From positions 1 through 64,000 of the forward strand of contig NZ_JAGDFV010000014.1 in NCBI RefSeq assembly GCF_017497985.1: 64,000 bases of DNA, in the 5' to 3' direction. This DNA comes from Meiothermus sp. CFH 77666. Lineage in GTDB: Bacteria; Deinococcota; Deinococci; Deinococcales; Thermaceae. A program made the translations under genes and the position numbers. Positions 54,523 through 63,666 of the stretch are shown piece by piece (the first letter of the stretch is position 1; each line of letters begins with the position of its first letter). The notes beneath the pieces are model-generated. The model was not told the DNA's origin, did no database searches, and saw only the letters and a list, made by a program, of their open reading frames with translations.

Positions 54523-55308
54523 ATGCCCTCCCTCGAGGCCACCTTTCGCCACCAGGAAATCCTGGAGGTGCTGCACCGCGATGGCCGGTTGCAGGTGCGC
54601 CAGCTGGCCGAACACTTCGGGGTTTCTACCGTTACCATCCGCACCGACCTGGAGTATCTGGAGCAGCGGGGCCTGCTGCGCCGTACGCGGGGGGGCGCGG
54701 TTCCGGCGGAGACCAAACGCTTTGAGCTGCCGCTGGAGGAAACCCGGCAGGTACACGCCCGAGAGAAAGAGCGCATCGGCCATCACGCCGCCGCACTGGT
54801 GCGCGATGGCGAGACCATCATTCTGGATGTGGGCAGCACCACCACCGAGCTGGCTAAGGCCCTTCCGTCCTCGCTACGGAATGTGGTGGTGATTACCAGC
54901 GGGCTCAACATTGCACTGCTCCTGGAGTCGCATCCGGGCATCACGGTCATCGTCACGGGGGGCACTCTGCGGCCTTTGCAGCACTCGCTGGTGAACCCCT
55001 ACGGTACGCTCCTGCTCCAGGAGATTAATGCCGACAAAGCCTTTATTGGCTGCAACGGGGTTCACCCCGACAAGGGCTTCACCAACACCAACCTGCAAGA
55101 GGCCGAGATCAAGCGGGCCATGATGGAGGCCGCCCGCGAGACCATTGTGCTGGCCGACCACAGCAAGCTGATGCAGGTGGCCGCCGCCCGCATCGGGCCG
55201 CTGGAGGCCGCTCACCTGCTCATTACCGACCGCAAGGCCAAAAGCGAAGACCTGCTGGCACTAAGGCAGCGGGGCCTCGAGGTGGCCCTGGCCGCTCGAG
55301 ATGGGTAA
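54523..55308 (+). CDS. DeoR-family repressor of the galactoside locus
   Basis: 261 residues. N-terminal DeoR helix-turn-helix: RQLAEHFGVSTVTIRTDLEY followed by RRTRGGAVPAE. The C-terminal DeoRC sugar-phosphate sensor domain has ILDVGSTTTELAKAL, FIGCNGVHPDKGFTNTN and ETIVLADHSKLMQVAAAR. Typical ligands are sugar phosphates that relieve repression; galactose-1-phosphate or a related sugar phosphate is a guess from the neighbours. A near-palindrome begins one base after its stop codon and precedes the sugar operon. Confidence 0.93.
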   Translation: MPSLEATFRHQEILEVLHRDGRLQVRQLAEHFGVSTVTIRTDLEYLEQRGLLRRTRGGAVPAETKRFELPLEETRQVHAREKERIGHHAAALVRDGETIILDVGSTTTELAKALPSSLRNVVVITSGLNIALLLESHPGITVIVTGGTLRPLQHSLVNPYGTLLLQEINADKAFIGCNGVHPDKGFTNTNLQEAEIKRAMMEAARETIVLADHSKLMQVAAARIGPLEAAHLLITDRKAKSEDLLALRQRGLEVALAARDG

Positions 55309-55334
55309 ATACTTTCGAAACCTTGCGAAAGTAT
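55309..55334. promoter_or_regulatory. Candidate DeoR operator
   Basis: ATACTTTCG (55309-55317) and CGAAAGTAT (55326-55334) form a perfect 9+9 inverted repeat. Its core CTTTCGCAAGGTTTCG (minus strand) resembles CTTTGCAAACTTTCG in the deoR promoter. It lies just upstream of the -35 of the sugar operon. Confidence 0.7.
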
Positions 55335-55343
55335 CCATAACTA

Positions 55344-55373
55344 TTGACAAGTTCAGAACTCCACCCTTAGACT
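55344..55373 (+). promoter_or_regulatory. Promoter of the galactoside operon
   Basis: -35 TTGACA (55344-55349), 18-bp spacer, -10 TAGACT (55368-55373), leaving a leader of about 100 bases before ATG 55482, which has RBS AAGGAGGG. Confidence 0.65.
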
Positions 55374-55481
55374 CGCCTGGAACCTTGACGGGGAAAGTTA
55401 ATCGCTCCTACGCTCACGGGCCACAGTTCGTTTTGCCCAGGGCAGGAGCCCCGGAAAAGGCGGGTATCTAAGGAGGGATAC

Positions 55482-56774
55482 ATGAAACGTCTACTGGTTT
55501 TTGGCGCGGCCCTGGCCCTTACGGTGGCCTCGGCCCAACAATTGCAGGGGAACCCCAACCTGCGCGGCGAGATTACCGTGTGGAGCTGGGACATCGCCGC
55601 CAAGGCGCTGGAGGCCAACATCCCCGGCTTCAACAAGCTCTTCCCCAATGTCAAGGTCACGGTACTCGACATCGGCAACCAGGCCACCTACGACCGCGGC
55701 CTGGCTGGCTGTGCGGCGGGCGGCGGCGACCTGCCCGACGTATACTCCATCGAAAACAACGAAGCCGAGGTGTTCTGGGCCCGCTTCCCCAACTGCTTCA
55801 CCGACCTGAACACCCTGCAACCCGCCGCCTCGACCCTGCGTAACCAGTTCCCCGCCTTCAAGTGGACCGAACTGACCGTGGGCAACAAGGTTTTTGCCAT
55901 GCCCTGGGACTCCGGCCCGGTGGTGATGTTCTACCGGCGCGACATCTATAGCCAGGCCGGGGTCAACCCCGCCACCATCCGCACCTGGGACGACTTCATC
56001 GCCGCGGGGAAAAAGATTGCCCAGGCCACCAACAACCGGGTCAAGGTGGGGGTCATTGCCAACGGCCAGGACGACGAATGGTTCCGTATGCTGGCCAACC
56101 AGAACGGTTGCTTCTACTTCAACAACGAAGCCAGCGCCGTAACGGTGAACCAGCCCGGCTGCGTGACCGCCCTCGAGACGGTCAAAAAACTCATTGACGC
56201 CGGAATCGTGATGCAGGGCGGCTGGAACGAGCAGATCCAGGCCTTCAAGGCCGGCACAGTGGCCACCAGCATGTTCGGGGCCTGGTACGAAGGCACCATC
56301 CGCTCCAACGCCCCCGACCAGAGCGGCAAGTGGGGGGTGTACCTGATGCCTGCTTCGCGTGCAGGCGGGGTTCGCGCGGCCAACCTGGGCGGCTCTGCCC
56401 TGGCCATTCCGGCCTCCTCGCGCAACAAAGAGGCGGCCTGGGCTTTTGTCCGCTACGCCCTGGGCACCACCGAAGGCCAGGTCACCATGCTCAAGCAGTA
56501 CGGGCTGGTACCCTCGCTCCTGGCTGCCACCCGCGACCCCTATGTGGCCCAACCCCAGGCCTACTGGGGCAACCAGCGCATCTGGCAACAGATTCTGGGC
56601 ACCCTGGGTAGCGTACCGGCGGCCCGTGGCACCCAGTTCTTCCAGGAAGCCCGCGCCATCATGGTCAAGACCCAGGCCGACTACGTAGCCGGGCGCTTCC
56701 CCAACGCCAAAGCAGCCCTGGACGCTGCCGCCCAGCAAATCTCGCAGGCCACCGGTCTGCCCATCGCACGCTAA
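55482..56774 (+). CDS. sugar ABC transporter substrate-binding protein
   Basis: 430 residues. Signal peptide LLVFGAALALTVASAQQ. The mature protein is a family 1 binding protein: GEITVWSWDIAAKALEANIP, DLPDVYSIENNEAEVFWARF, KVFAMPWDSGPVVMFYRRDI and a Trp/Tyr-rich ligand site. Neighbouring GH42 and GH36 enzymes suggest binding of alpha- and beta-galactosides such as raffinose, melibiose or lactose. First gene of the locus, behind the DeoR operator; a strong hairpin terminator follows it. Confidence 0.92.
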   Translation: MKRLLVFGAALALTVASAQQLQGNPNLRGEITVWSWDIAAKALEANIPGFNKLFPNVKVTVLDIGNQATYDRGLAGCAAGGGDLPDVYSIENNEAEVFWARFPNCFTDLNTLQPAASTLRNQFPAFKWTELTVGNKVFAMPWDSGPVVMFYRRDIYSQAGVNPATIRTWDDFIAAGKKIAQATNNRVKVGVIANGQDDEWFRMLANQNGCFYFNNEASAVTVNQPGCVTALETVKKLIDAGIVMQGGWNEQIQAFKAGTVATSMFGAWYEGTIRSNAPDQSGKWGVYLMPASRAGGVRAANLGGSALAIPASSRNKEAAWAFVRYALGTTEGQVTMLKQYGLVPSLLAATRDPYVAQPQAYWGNQRIWQQILGTLGSVPAARGTQFFQEARAIMVKTQADYVAGRFPNAKAALDAAAQQISQATGLPIAR

Positions 56775-56782
56775 GCGCTTTG

Positions 56783-56815
56783 TGGGGGTGGGGGCAACCC
56801 CACCCCCAAACTTTT
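56783..56815 (+). terminator. Hairpin attenuator after the binding-protein gene
   Basis: GGGGGTGGGG (56784-56793) pairs perfectly with CCCCACCCCC (56798-56807) around GCAA, followed by AAACTTTTAT. A partial terminator here would keep permease levels below those of the binding protein, a common arrangement. Confidence 0.8.
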
Positions 56816-56877
56816 ATAACAGCAGAATCCCTTTGGAGCATCCTGTGAGATGCAACCTATCAACCAGACTTTTGGCC

Positions 56878-56961
56878 GGGAAGAAGCCGCGTACTGCCCG
56901 GCAACACCTACTGCCGTACGGGAAGAAGCCGCGTACTGCCCGGCAACACCTACTGGCGTAC
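56878..56961 (+). repeat. Two tandem copies of a 42-bp unit before the permease genes
   Basis: Units 56878-56919 and 56920-56961 differ at one base. Each contains GGGAAGAAGCCGCGTACTGC and CCGGCAACACCTACTG. The third GGGA starts the permease RBS GGGAGGA, so the array runs into the translation start region. Confidence 0.9.
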
Positions 56962-56971
56962 GGGAGGACGC

Positions 56972-57811
56972 GTGAAACGTAGCGCGACCCCTTATCTTTT
57001 TCTGAGTCCTTACCTGGCGATTTTCGCCCTGTTCTGGGCCTGGCCGATCCTCGAGTCGCTGTTGCTCTCGTTCCAGAACACCCGGGTCTCCCCGCCGGTC
57101 TGGAACCTCAGCGTCAACTGGGGCCGCATCCTGGGCGATGCGGCTTTTTGGGACGCCCTGCGCAACACGGTGCTGATTCTGGTCATCCAGGTACCCCTCA
57201 TGCTGGCCCTGGCAACCGTGCTGGCGGTTGCGCTCAACTCACAACTGCTGCGGGCCAGAGGCTTTTTTCGCTTTGCTTTTTTTGCGCCGGTGGTGGTGGG
57301 GGCGGTGGCCTACTCGGCGGTGTTTCGCCTGCTTTTTAATCAGAATGGCGCGGTCAATGCAGCCCTGGGTACACAGCTCAACTGGATCTTCGACCCCGTG
57401 GGCGCTATGGCCGTCATCATCATCACCCTTACCTGGCGCTGGACCGGCTACAACGCCATCATCATCCTGGCCGGGCTGCAAAGCATCCCCAAAGACATCT
57501 ACGAGGCCGCCGAGATTGACGGGGCCAGCCCCTGGCAACAGTTCTGGCGCATTACCGTGCCCAGCCTGCGCCCGGTCTTGCTCTTTTGCCTGGTGCTCTC
57601 GATCATCGGCACCTTGCAGCTCTTCACCGAGCCCTGGCTCATCACCAACGGCGGCCCCGGCACCGCCACCACCACCCTGGGGGTTTATCTGTACCGCCAG
57701 GGCTTCCAGAACATCAATTTTGGCTACGCCTCCACCATCGCCTACGCCATCACCCTGCTGGCGCTGGTCTTCTCCATCATCCAGCTAAGGCTTTTTGGGA
57801 GGGAATCGTGA
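56972..57811 (+). CDS. sugar ABC permease 1 (MalF type)
   Basis: 279 residues, GTG start with RBS GGGAGGA. Six membrane helices. The EAA loop is YEAAEIDGASPWQQFWRITVPSLRP split over its two halves. The N-terminus (TPYLFLSPYLAIFALFWAWP) and C-terminus are complete. It forms the channel with the MalG-type permease encoded next, the genes overlapping by four bases (GTGA). Confidence 0.93.
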   Translation: MKRSATPYLFLSPYLAIFALFWAWPILESLLLSFQNTRVSPPVWNLSVNWGRILGDAAFWDALRNTVLILVIQVPLMLALATVLAVALNSQLLRARGFFRFAFFAPVVVGAVAYSAVFRLLFNQNGAVNAALGTQLNWIFDPVGAMAVIIITLTWRWTGYNAIIILAGLQSIPKDIYEAAEIDGASPWQQFWRITVPSLRPVLLFCLVLSIIGTLQLFTEPWLITNGGPGTATTTLGVYLYRQGFQNINFGYASTIAYAITLLALVFSIIQLRLFGRES

Positions 57812-58818
57812 AGCGGCGGCTGTGGTGGCGTAGTTTCTGGCTGCACCTGTTCCTGACGCCCCTGGCGCTGTTGTGGCTGGCCCCGCTGTGGCTGATGTTT
57901 GTGTTCTCCACCCACCCCGAGATTGCCATCTTCAGCACCCCCACGCCGGTCTTGCCGGGCAATCAGTTTGCCGTCAACCTGCAAAGCCTGCAAGCCGACA
58001 CCAACTTCCTGCGAACCCTCTTCAACAGCATCATGGTCGCAGGTATCTACACCATTCTCTCGATCTTTTTGACCAGCCTGGCCGGCTATGCCTTTGCCCG
58101 CTTCGATTTCTGGGGCAAGGGGGTGGTGTTCTCGCTGGTGATTGCCACCCTGACCATCCCCTATTTCGCGGTGGTGATTCCGCAGTTCATTCTGGTAGCC
58201 CGCGAGGCCAAAACCCTGCTGGCCATCCTGATCGGGATGGCGGTGTTTGGCGGGATTGCGGCCCTTTTGGCCTGGTTGAAATTCTCGCCCACCCTGGGGC
58301 GGCTGGCCTGGGTCGGCTACGGGGTGGCCGGGCTGGCTTACCTGGTGTGGGGCGTACCGGCGCTGCGTGAGGCCATAACCTTCGACTTCCGCCTGACCAA
58401 CACCTACTGGGCGGTGATTCTGCCCTCGCTGGCCAACAGCCTGGGGGTGTTTTTCATGCGGCAGAACTTCCTGAGTGTGCCGCAAAGCCTGCTGGAAGCG
58501 GCCCGCATAGACGGGGCGGGCGAGTTTCGCATCTTCTTCCGCATAGCCGTGCCGCTGGTACTTCCGGCCATGGCAGCCCTGGCCATTATCCTGTTCCTGG
58601 CCTCCTGGAACGACTATCTGTGGCCCTTGCTGGTGCTCTCGGATCGGGCCATGCAAACCGCTCCGGTGGCACTGGGCTCCCTGATTGGGCTGACGCGGGT
58701 TTCGTGGGGAGGCATCATGGTGGGGGCCGTGATGACCACGCTGCCTTTCCTGATTTTGTTCCTGTTCCTGCAGCGGTACTTCATTGCAGGCATCACGGCG
58801 GGAGGGGTGAAAGACTGA
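57808..58818 (+). CDS. sugar ABC permease 2 (MalG type) with a two-helix insertion
   Basis: 336 residues from GTG 57808; family members are usually 270-290. The EAA loop EAARIDGAGEFRIFFRIAVP at 230-249 is intact. After the conserved IPQFILVARE (124-133), about 60 extra residues (134-194) with two hydrophobic helices (LLAILIGMAVFGGIAALLAW and VGYGVAGLAYLVW) precede the conserved TNTYWAVILPSLANSLGVF. Removing them gives a normal MalG sequence. Two extra helices keep the topology of the rest unchanged. Confidence 0.9.
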   Translation: MKRRLWWRSFWLHLFLTPLALLWLAPLWLMFVFSTHPEIAIFSTPTPVLPGNQFAVNLQSLQADTNFLRTLFNSIMVAGIYTILSIFLTSLAGYAFARFDFWGKGVVFSLVIATLTIPYFAVVIPQFILVAREAKTLLAILIGMAVFGGIAALLAWLKFSPTLGRLAWVGYGVAGLAYLVWGVPALREAITFDFRLTNTYWAVILPSLANSLGVFFMRQNFLSVPQSLLEAARIDGAGEFRIFFRIAVPLVLPAMAALAIILFLASWNDYLWPLLVLSDRAMQTAPVALGSLIGLTRVSWGGIMVGAVMTTLPFLILFLFLQRYFIAGITAGGVKD

Positions 58819-58968
58819 GCGCCCAATCGGTCGGTTTGTTCTCGGATTCGCTCAGCACTTCGCCAAACTGACCCGTCCACACCCCCACCAACGCTGCCTC
58901 TCAGGCTTCAAACGAAACCCTCCGAGCACAAACCCCCCTGATGTACCCTCGAGCCCACCTTTCAACCT

Positions 58969-60912
58969 ATGCTAGGAGTCTGCTACTACCCCGAACACTG
59001 GCCCCGCGAACGCTGGGCCGAGGATGCCCGGCGCATGCGTGCGCTGGGCCTCAGCTACGTGCGCATCGGCGAGTTTGCCTGGAGCCGCCTCGAGCCCGAG
59101 CCCGGACTCTTCGACTGGGCCTGGCTGGATGAGGCCATCGAAACCCTGGGCAAAGCCGGGCTCAAAGTGGTGCTGGGCACCCCTACCGCCACCCCGCCCA
59201 AGTGGCTCATAGACCGCCACCCCGAGATCCTGGCGGTGGACAGGGAGGGCCGGGTGCGCGGCTTTGGCTCGCGCCGCCACTACAGCTTCAGCAGCCGGGT
59301 CTACCGCGAGGAGGCCCGCCGCATCGTGACCCTGCTGGCCCGGCGCTACGGCCAGAACCCCCACGTAGCGGGCTGGCAGACCGACAACGAGTACGGCTGC
59401 CACGACACCACCCGCAGCTTTGGCCCCGAAGACCTGCGGGCTTTTAGGCTGTGGCTCCAGGCCCGCTACCAGCGCATCGAGGCGCTGAACGAGGCCTGGG
59501 GCAACGTTTTCTGGAGCATGGAGTACCGCTCCTTTGCCGAAATTGACCTCCCCCACCAGACCGTTACCGAGGCCAACCCCGCCCACTGGCTCGAGTTCTA
59601 CCGCTTCAGCTCCGAGCAGGTAGCCAGCTTCAACCGGATGCAGGTGGAAATTCTGCGGGCCCACTCGCCGGGGCGCTTTATCGTGCACAACTTCATGGGC
59701 TACACCCCGGACTTCGACCACTTCAAGCTGGCCCAGGACTTAGACATCGCCGGGTGGGACAGCTACCCCCTGGGCTTTACCGATATGGACGTACTGCCCT
59801 GCACCGAAGCCGAAAAAGTCCGCTACGCCCGCACCGGCCACCCCGACATGGCCGCCTTCCACCACGACCTCTACCGCGGGGTAAAGCCCCGCTGGTGGGT
59901 GATGGAGCAGCAGCCGGGGCCGGTGAACTGGGCCCACCACAACCCCTCCCCCGCGCCCGGCATGGTGCGGCTGTGGACCTGGGAGGCGCTGGCCCACGGG
60001 GCCGAGGTGGTGAGCTACTTCCGCTGGCGGCAGTTTCCCAAGGCGCAGGAGCAGTTCCACGCCGGCCTCAACCGCCCCGACTTTGAGCCGGATGTGGGCT
60101 TCTTTGAAGCCGCACGGGTGGCCGAGGAGCTCCAGAACCTGGGCCCCCTGCCCCAAAGCAGCCCCGCCCCGGTGGCGCTGGTCTTCGACTACGAGGCCGA
60201 CTGGGTCTACCGGATTCAGCCCCAGGGCAGGGCGTTTGTGTACCGCGACCTGGTCTGGGTGTTTTACAAAGCGCTGCGCGGGCTGGGCCTGGACGTAGAC
60301 TTTGTGCCCCCTGGGGCCCGCCTGGAGCCTTACCGGCTGGTGGTGGTGCCCAGCCTGCCCATGGTCTCCGAGGCCGCCCTGGAAGCCTTCCGCCACGCCC
60401 AGGGTGTGGTGGTGTGGGGCCCCCGGAGCGGTTCTAAAACCGAGCATCTGGGCATTCCACCCACCCTACCGCCGGGGCGCTTGCAGGATTTACTGCCGCT
60501 CAGGGTGACGCGGGTGGAGAGCACCCGCCCTGGGCTGTCCGAGCCGGTGCGCTGGAACGGCCAGGAGTGGCCAGCCGAGGTGTGGCGGGAGTGGGTTGAA
60601 TCGGAGCTGCCCCCCCAGGCCACCTTTGGCGATGGCAAGGGCGCCTTGTACCAGCACCAGAACCACCACTACCTGGCCTTCTGGCCGGGCCAGGGTTTCC
60701 TGCAAAGCTACCTGGGCTCCCTGGCCCAAGGCCTGGGTTTGCCGGTTCACCCCGTACCCGAGGGCGTGCGTATTCGTCGGCGCGGTGACTGGGTTTTCGC
60801 CTTCAACTACACGGGCCAGCCCCAACCCGCCCCCGCCCCCGCAGGCGCTCGGTTCCTGATAGGTGGCCCCACCCTCGAGGCCTATAATTTCTGCATCTGG
60901 AAAGAGGGGTAA
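58969..60912 (+). CDS. beta-galactosidase, GH42
   Basis: 647 residues, typical of thermophilic GH42 enzymes. The TIM barrel holds the acid/base Glu 141 in QTDNEYG, the same number as in the characterised Thermus enzyme. The nucleophile is Glu 313 in [13 protein letters not shown]. The glutamine-amidotransferase-like trimerisation domain and the small beta domain follow. There is no signal peptide, so it acts on imported lactose or other beta-galactosides. No Shine-Dalgarno is obvious before ATG 58969. Confidence 0.95.
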   Translation: MLGVCYYPEHWPRERWAEDARRMRALGLSYVRIGEFAWSRLEPEPGLFDWAWLDEAIETLGKAGLKVVLGTPTATPPKWLIDRHPEILAVDREGRVRGFGSRRHYSFSSRVYREEARRIVTLLARRYGQNPHVAGWQTDNEYGCHDTTRSFGPEDLRAFRLWLQARYQRIEALNEAWGNVFWSMEYRSFAEIDLPHQTVTEANPAHWLEFYRFSSEQVASFNRMQVEILRAHSPGRFIVHNFMGYTPDFDHFKLAQDLDIAGWDSYPLGFTDMDVLPCTEAEKVRYARTGHPDMAAFHHDLYRGVKPRWWVMEQQPGPVNWAHHNPSPAPGMVRLWTWEALAHGAEVVSYFRWRQFPKAQEQFHAGLNRPDFEPDVGFFEAARVAEELQNLGPLPQSSPAPVALVFDYEADWVYRIQPQGRAFVYRDLVWVFYKALRGLGLDVDFVPPGARLEPYRLVVVPSLPMVSEAALEAFRHAQGVVVWGPRSGSKTEHLGIPPTLPPGRLQDLLPLRVTRVESTRPGLSEPVRWNGQEWPAEVWREWVESELPPQATFGDGKGALYQHQNHHYLAFWPGQGFLQSYLGSLAQGLGLPVHPVPEGVRIRRRGDWVFAFNYTGQPQPAPAPAGARFLIGGPTLEAYNFCIWKEG

Positions 60913-60914
60913 GC

Positions 60915-62363
60915 ATGCAGATTCAGGGCTATGACTTCCACATTAGTGCGGGCAAGCTCGAGGAGACCCTGGGCGGCTATCTGTTGCACGGCAAGCACGT
61001 CCAGATTGGTCACCCTTTTGGCCGCACCCTGTTTTTCAAGCACGGCTGGCAGAGCTGGAGCGAGGCCGCCTGGGTCAGCCTCAAGGAAAACCCCCGGCCC
61101 ATCCTGCCGCCCGAACGCCGCCCCCAGTGCGACGACCCCGCCTACGCCCTCTCGCCCGTCCACGGCGGTAGTGGCCTGGGGGGCCTCGAGGGCTACGACG
61201 GGCGGATGCTCCTGCTGGGCGCCTTGCGGCCCGGCGCCCGCATCGAGGCCGACCGCCTGAGCCTGAAGGGCACCTGCGATCACGAGATGCAGTGGTTTCT
61301 GGCCTATGGCGAAGCCCCGCAGGTTCTGAACCGCTACGCCGAACTCCTCGCCACCACCCTGGGGGTGCGGGCCCCGCAGGCCGCCCCCCGGGTGTGGTGC
61401 AGCTGGTATAGCTACTACAGCGACATCTCCGAAGGCCAGCTGCTCCAGACCATTGCCGGTTTGCAGGGGCTGCCCTTCGAGGTGTTTCAGGTAGACGACG
61501 GCTGGCAGCAGAACATGGGCGACTGGGAGCCCAACCACAAGTTCCCCTCCGGCATGAGCGCCATTGCGCTCAGGGCCCAGAGCCAGGGTCTGACCCCCGG
61601 CCTCTGGCTGGCCCCCTTTATTGCCCGGCCCAGCTCCAGCCTGTTCAAGGAACACCCCGACTGGTTCCTGCGCGACGAGCAGGGCGAGCTGGTCTCGGCA
61701 GGCAGCAACTGGGGCGGCTACTACGCACTGGACGTAACCCTACCGGCGGTGCAGTACTGGCTGCGCAGCCTGATCCAGACGGTGCGGAGCTGGGGCTACC
61801 GCTACCTGAAGCTCGACTTCTTGTTCGCCGCCGCCCTGCCAGGTAAAAGATCAGGCGGGGAGTCGCGCGAGGACGCCTACCGCGAGGCGCTGCGCATCCT
61901 CCGCGAGGCCGCCGGCGACGATGTGTACATTCTGGCCTGTGGAGCGCCCATTATCGCCTCGCTGGGGCTGGTGGATGGACTTCGCATTGGGCCGGATGTG
62001 GCCCCTTACTGGGACAACGAAGACCGGCGGGTGTTCCTGCACGACCCCACCGGCCCCAGCGCCTACAACGCCCTGCGAACCAGCCTGCACCGGCTCTGGC
62101 TGAAACCCCTGGTACATACCGACCCCGATGTGGCCTACTTCCGCACCCGCTACAACCTGCTGACCCCGGCGCAGCGCGCGGTGCTACAAGACCTGGCACT
62201 GGTTTCGGGCTTCAAGGCTACCTCCGACCCCCCCGAATGGCTGGACGCTGAGGAGCGGGAGCAGCTCAGGGCCTGGCTCGAGGCCACCCCTAGCATCGAG
62301 CAAACCGGCCCCTACAGCTTCAAAATCGGCGAGCGCGAGGTGGATTTCTCGAGCTGGCTGTAG
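60915..62363 (+). CDS. alpha-galactosidase, GH36
   Basis: 482 residues, similar in length to the compact Thermus AgaT type. Preceded by RBS GAAAGAGGGG and two bases from the GH42 stop. VWCSWYSYYSDI and FEVFQVDDGWQ are the N-terminal barrel motifs. The nucleophile Asp is in YRYLKLDFLFAA and the acid/base Asp in GLRIGPDVAPYW. It hydrolyses alpha-1,6-galactosides such as melibiose and raffinose in the cytoplasm. Confidence 0.95.
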   Translation: MQIQGYDFHISAGKLEETLGGYLLHGKHVQIGHPFGRTLFFKHGWQSWSEAAWVSLKENPRPILPPERRPQCDDPAYALSPVHGGSGLGGLEGYDGRMLLLGALRPGARIEADRLSLKGTCDHEMQWFLAYGEAPQVLNRYAELLATTLGVRAPQAAPRVWCSWYSYYSDISEGQLLQTIAGLQGLPFEVFQVDDGWQQNMGDWEPNHKFPSGMSAIALRAQSQGLTPGLWLAPFIARPSSSLFKEHPDWFLRDEQGELVSAGSNWGGYYALDVTLPAVQYWLRSLIQTVRSWGYRYLKLDFLFAAALPGKRSGGESREDAYREALRILREAAGDDVYILACGAPIIASLGLVDGLRIGPDVAPYWDNEDRRVFLHDPTGPSAYNALRTSLHRLWLKPLVHTDPDVAYFRTRYNLLTPAQRAVLQDLALVSGFKATSDPPEWLDAEEREQLRAWLEATPSIEQTGPYSFKIGEREVDFSSWL

Positions 62364-62443
62364 TCGGTACCCCAGATAGGGCGGAATCAGACCAAGCACA
62401 CCTGTATCGCAACAATCTATCTACGCCACCGACCTTTGAGGTT

Positions 62444-63487
62444 ATGATGCACAAACGCACCTATCCCAAAAAAGATGGCCGCCTGCTCTACCTGTATGGG
62501 CTGGCGCCCCACACCCTGCCCGCCCTCGAGGAGGGAGAAAACACCGGCCAGGCCCAGTCCCACGCCCGCTGGCATCCCCTGCGGCAGGAGTGGGTGGTGT
62601 TTGCCGCCAGCCGCCAGGGCCGCACCTTTCTGCCCCCCAGGGAATACGACCCCCTGGCCCCCAGCAAGCCCGGCGGCTTTCCCACCGAAATCCCCTTTGA
62701 GGATTTCGAGATTGCCGTCTTTCAAAACCGCTGGCCCTCGCTCTCGCCCCACGCAGGAGAACCTCCCCAGGGCCTTGCCATCCCCACCCGCGATGCCAGG
62801 GGCGACTGCGAGGTGGTGGTCTACACCCCCGAGCACAGCGGCAGCATCGCCTCGCTCAGCCCCGAGCGGCGCGAGCTTTTGGTGCAGGTCTGGGCCGACC
62901 GCTACCGCGACCTCTACGCCCGCGAACACATCCAGTACGTGATGCCCTTCGAGAACCGGGGCGAGCAGATGGGAGTGACGCTGCACCACCCCCACGGGCA
63001 GATTTACGCCTACCCCTGGGTTCCGCCCATCCTGCAAAAGGAGCTCGAGGCTTTCCAGAAAAGCCCGGTGTTGCTGAACCTGATGCCCCACTTAGGCCCT
63101 TACACCGTGCTCGAGGACGAACACACCCTGGCCTGCGTCCCCCCCTACGCCCGCTACCCCTACGAGGTGCTGGTCTTCCCCAAGCGGTTCCACCCCGGCC
63201 TGTGGACCTTCAGCCAGGCCGAAACCCAGAGCTTCGCCCGGATGCTGGGCCAGGTGGTGCAAAAGCTGGATAACCTCTTCCACAAACCCATGCCCTACGT
63301 GATGGCCCTGCACGCTGCGCCCAAAGGAGCCGAGGCCATTTTCCATTTCCATGTGGAGTTCTACCCCGCCCTGCGCACCGCCGACAAACTCAAATACCTG
63401 GCCGGCACCGAGATTGCCGCCGGCACCTTTGCCATGGACGCCCTGCCCGAGGAAACCGCCAAGGTGCTGCGGGAGGTGGAGATATAG
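62444..63487 (+). CDS. galT: galactose-1-phosphate uridylyltransferase
   Basis: 347 residues of the HIT superfamily. The zinc and active-site segment is [18 protein letters not shown] with the HPH triad whose second His is uridylylated. The C-terminal [21 protein letters not shown] is also diagnostic. It converts galactose-1-phosphate and UDP-glucose to UDP-galactose and glucose-1-phosphate. Two adjacent ATG codons (62444, 62447) are possible. galK and galE are not in the window. Confidence 0.95.
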   Translation: MMHKRTYPKKDGRLLYLYGLAPHTLPALEEGENTGQAQSHARWHPLRQEWVVFAASRQGRTFLPPREYDPLAPSKPGGFPTEIPFEDFEIAVFQNRWPSLSPHAGEPPQGLAIPTRDARGDCEVVVYTPEHSGSIASLSPERRELLVQVWADRYRDLYAREHIQYVMPFENRGEQMGVTLHHPHGQIYAYPWVPPILQKELEAFQKSPVLLNLMPHLGPYTVLEDEHTLACVPPYARYPYEVLVFPKRFHPGLWTFSQAETQSFARMLGQVVQKLDNLFHKPMPYVMALHAAPKGAEAIFHFHVEFYPALRTADKLKYLAGTEIAAGTFAMDALPEETAKVLREVEI

Positions 63488-63666
63488 TTGCAGCGGGCCT
63501 TCCATGAGGCTCATGGGCTTTTGGCGGAGGCCAGGGGTTGTTAGCCGCCAATGGTCCAGATGACTCTGATGTAGCGGCCTTCAGATTCACCGTAGACCAT
63601 CGGCTATAGATCATGGACTCTGGACTTGCTACAGGCTCATGTAACAAAAAGGCGGTAGGCTGAGAT

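Noticed and set aside
56878-56961. CRISPR-like direct repeats
   Set aside because: The two copies are contiguous with no spacers and there are no cas genes.
56782-56982. 66-codon frame containing two 14-residue repeats (GKKPRTARQHLL)
   Set aside because: It runs through the terminator hairpin and the permease RBS, and has no ribosome-binding site; it is best explained as a by-product of the 42-bp tandem repeat.
63590-63650. Similarity to 6752-6785 (CATCGGCTATA, CATGTAACA)
   Set aside because: The shared pieces are short and low in complexity; not enough to call a repeat family.
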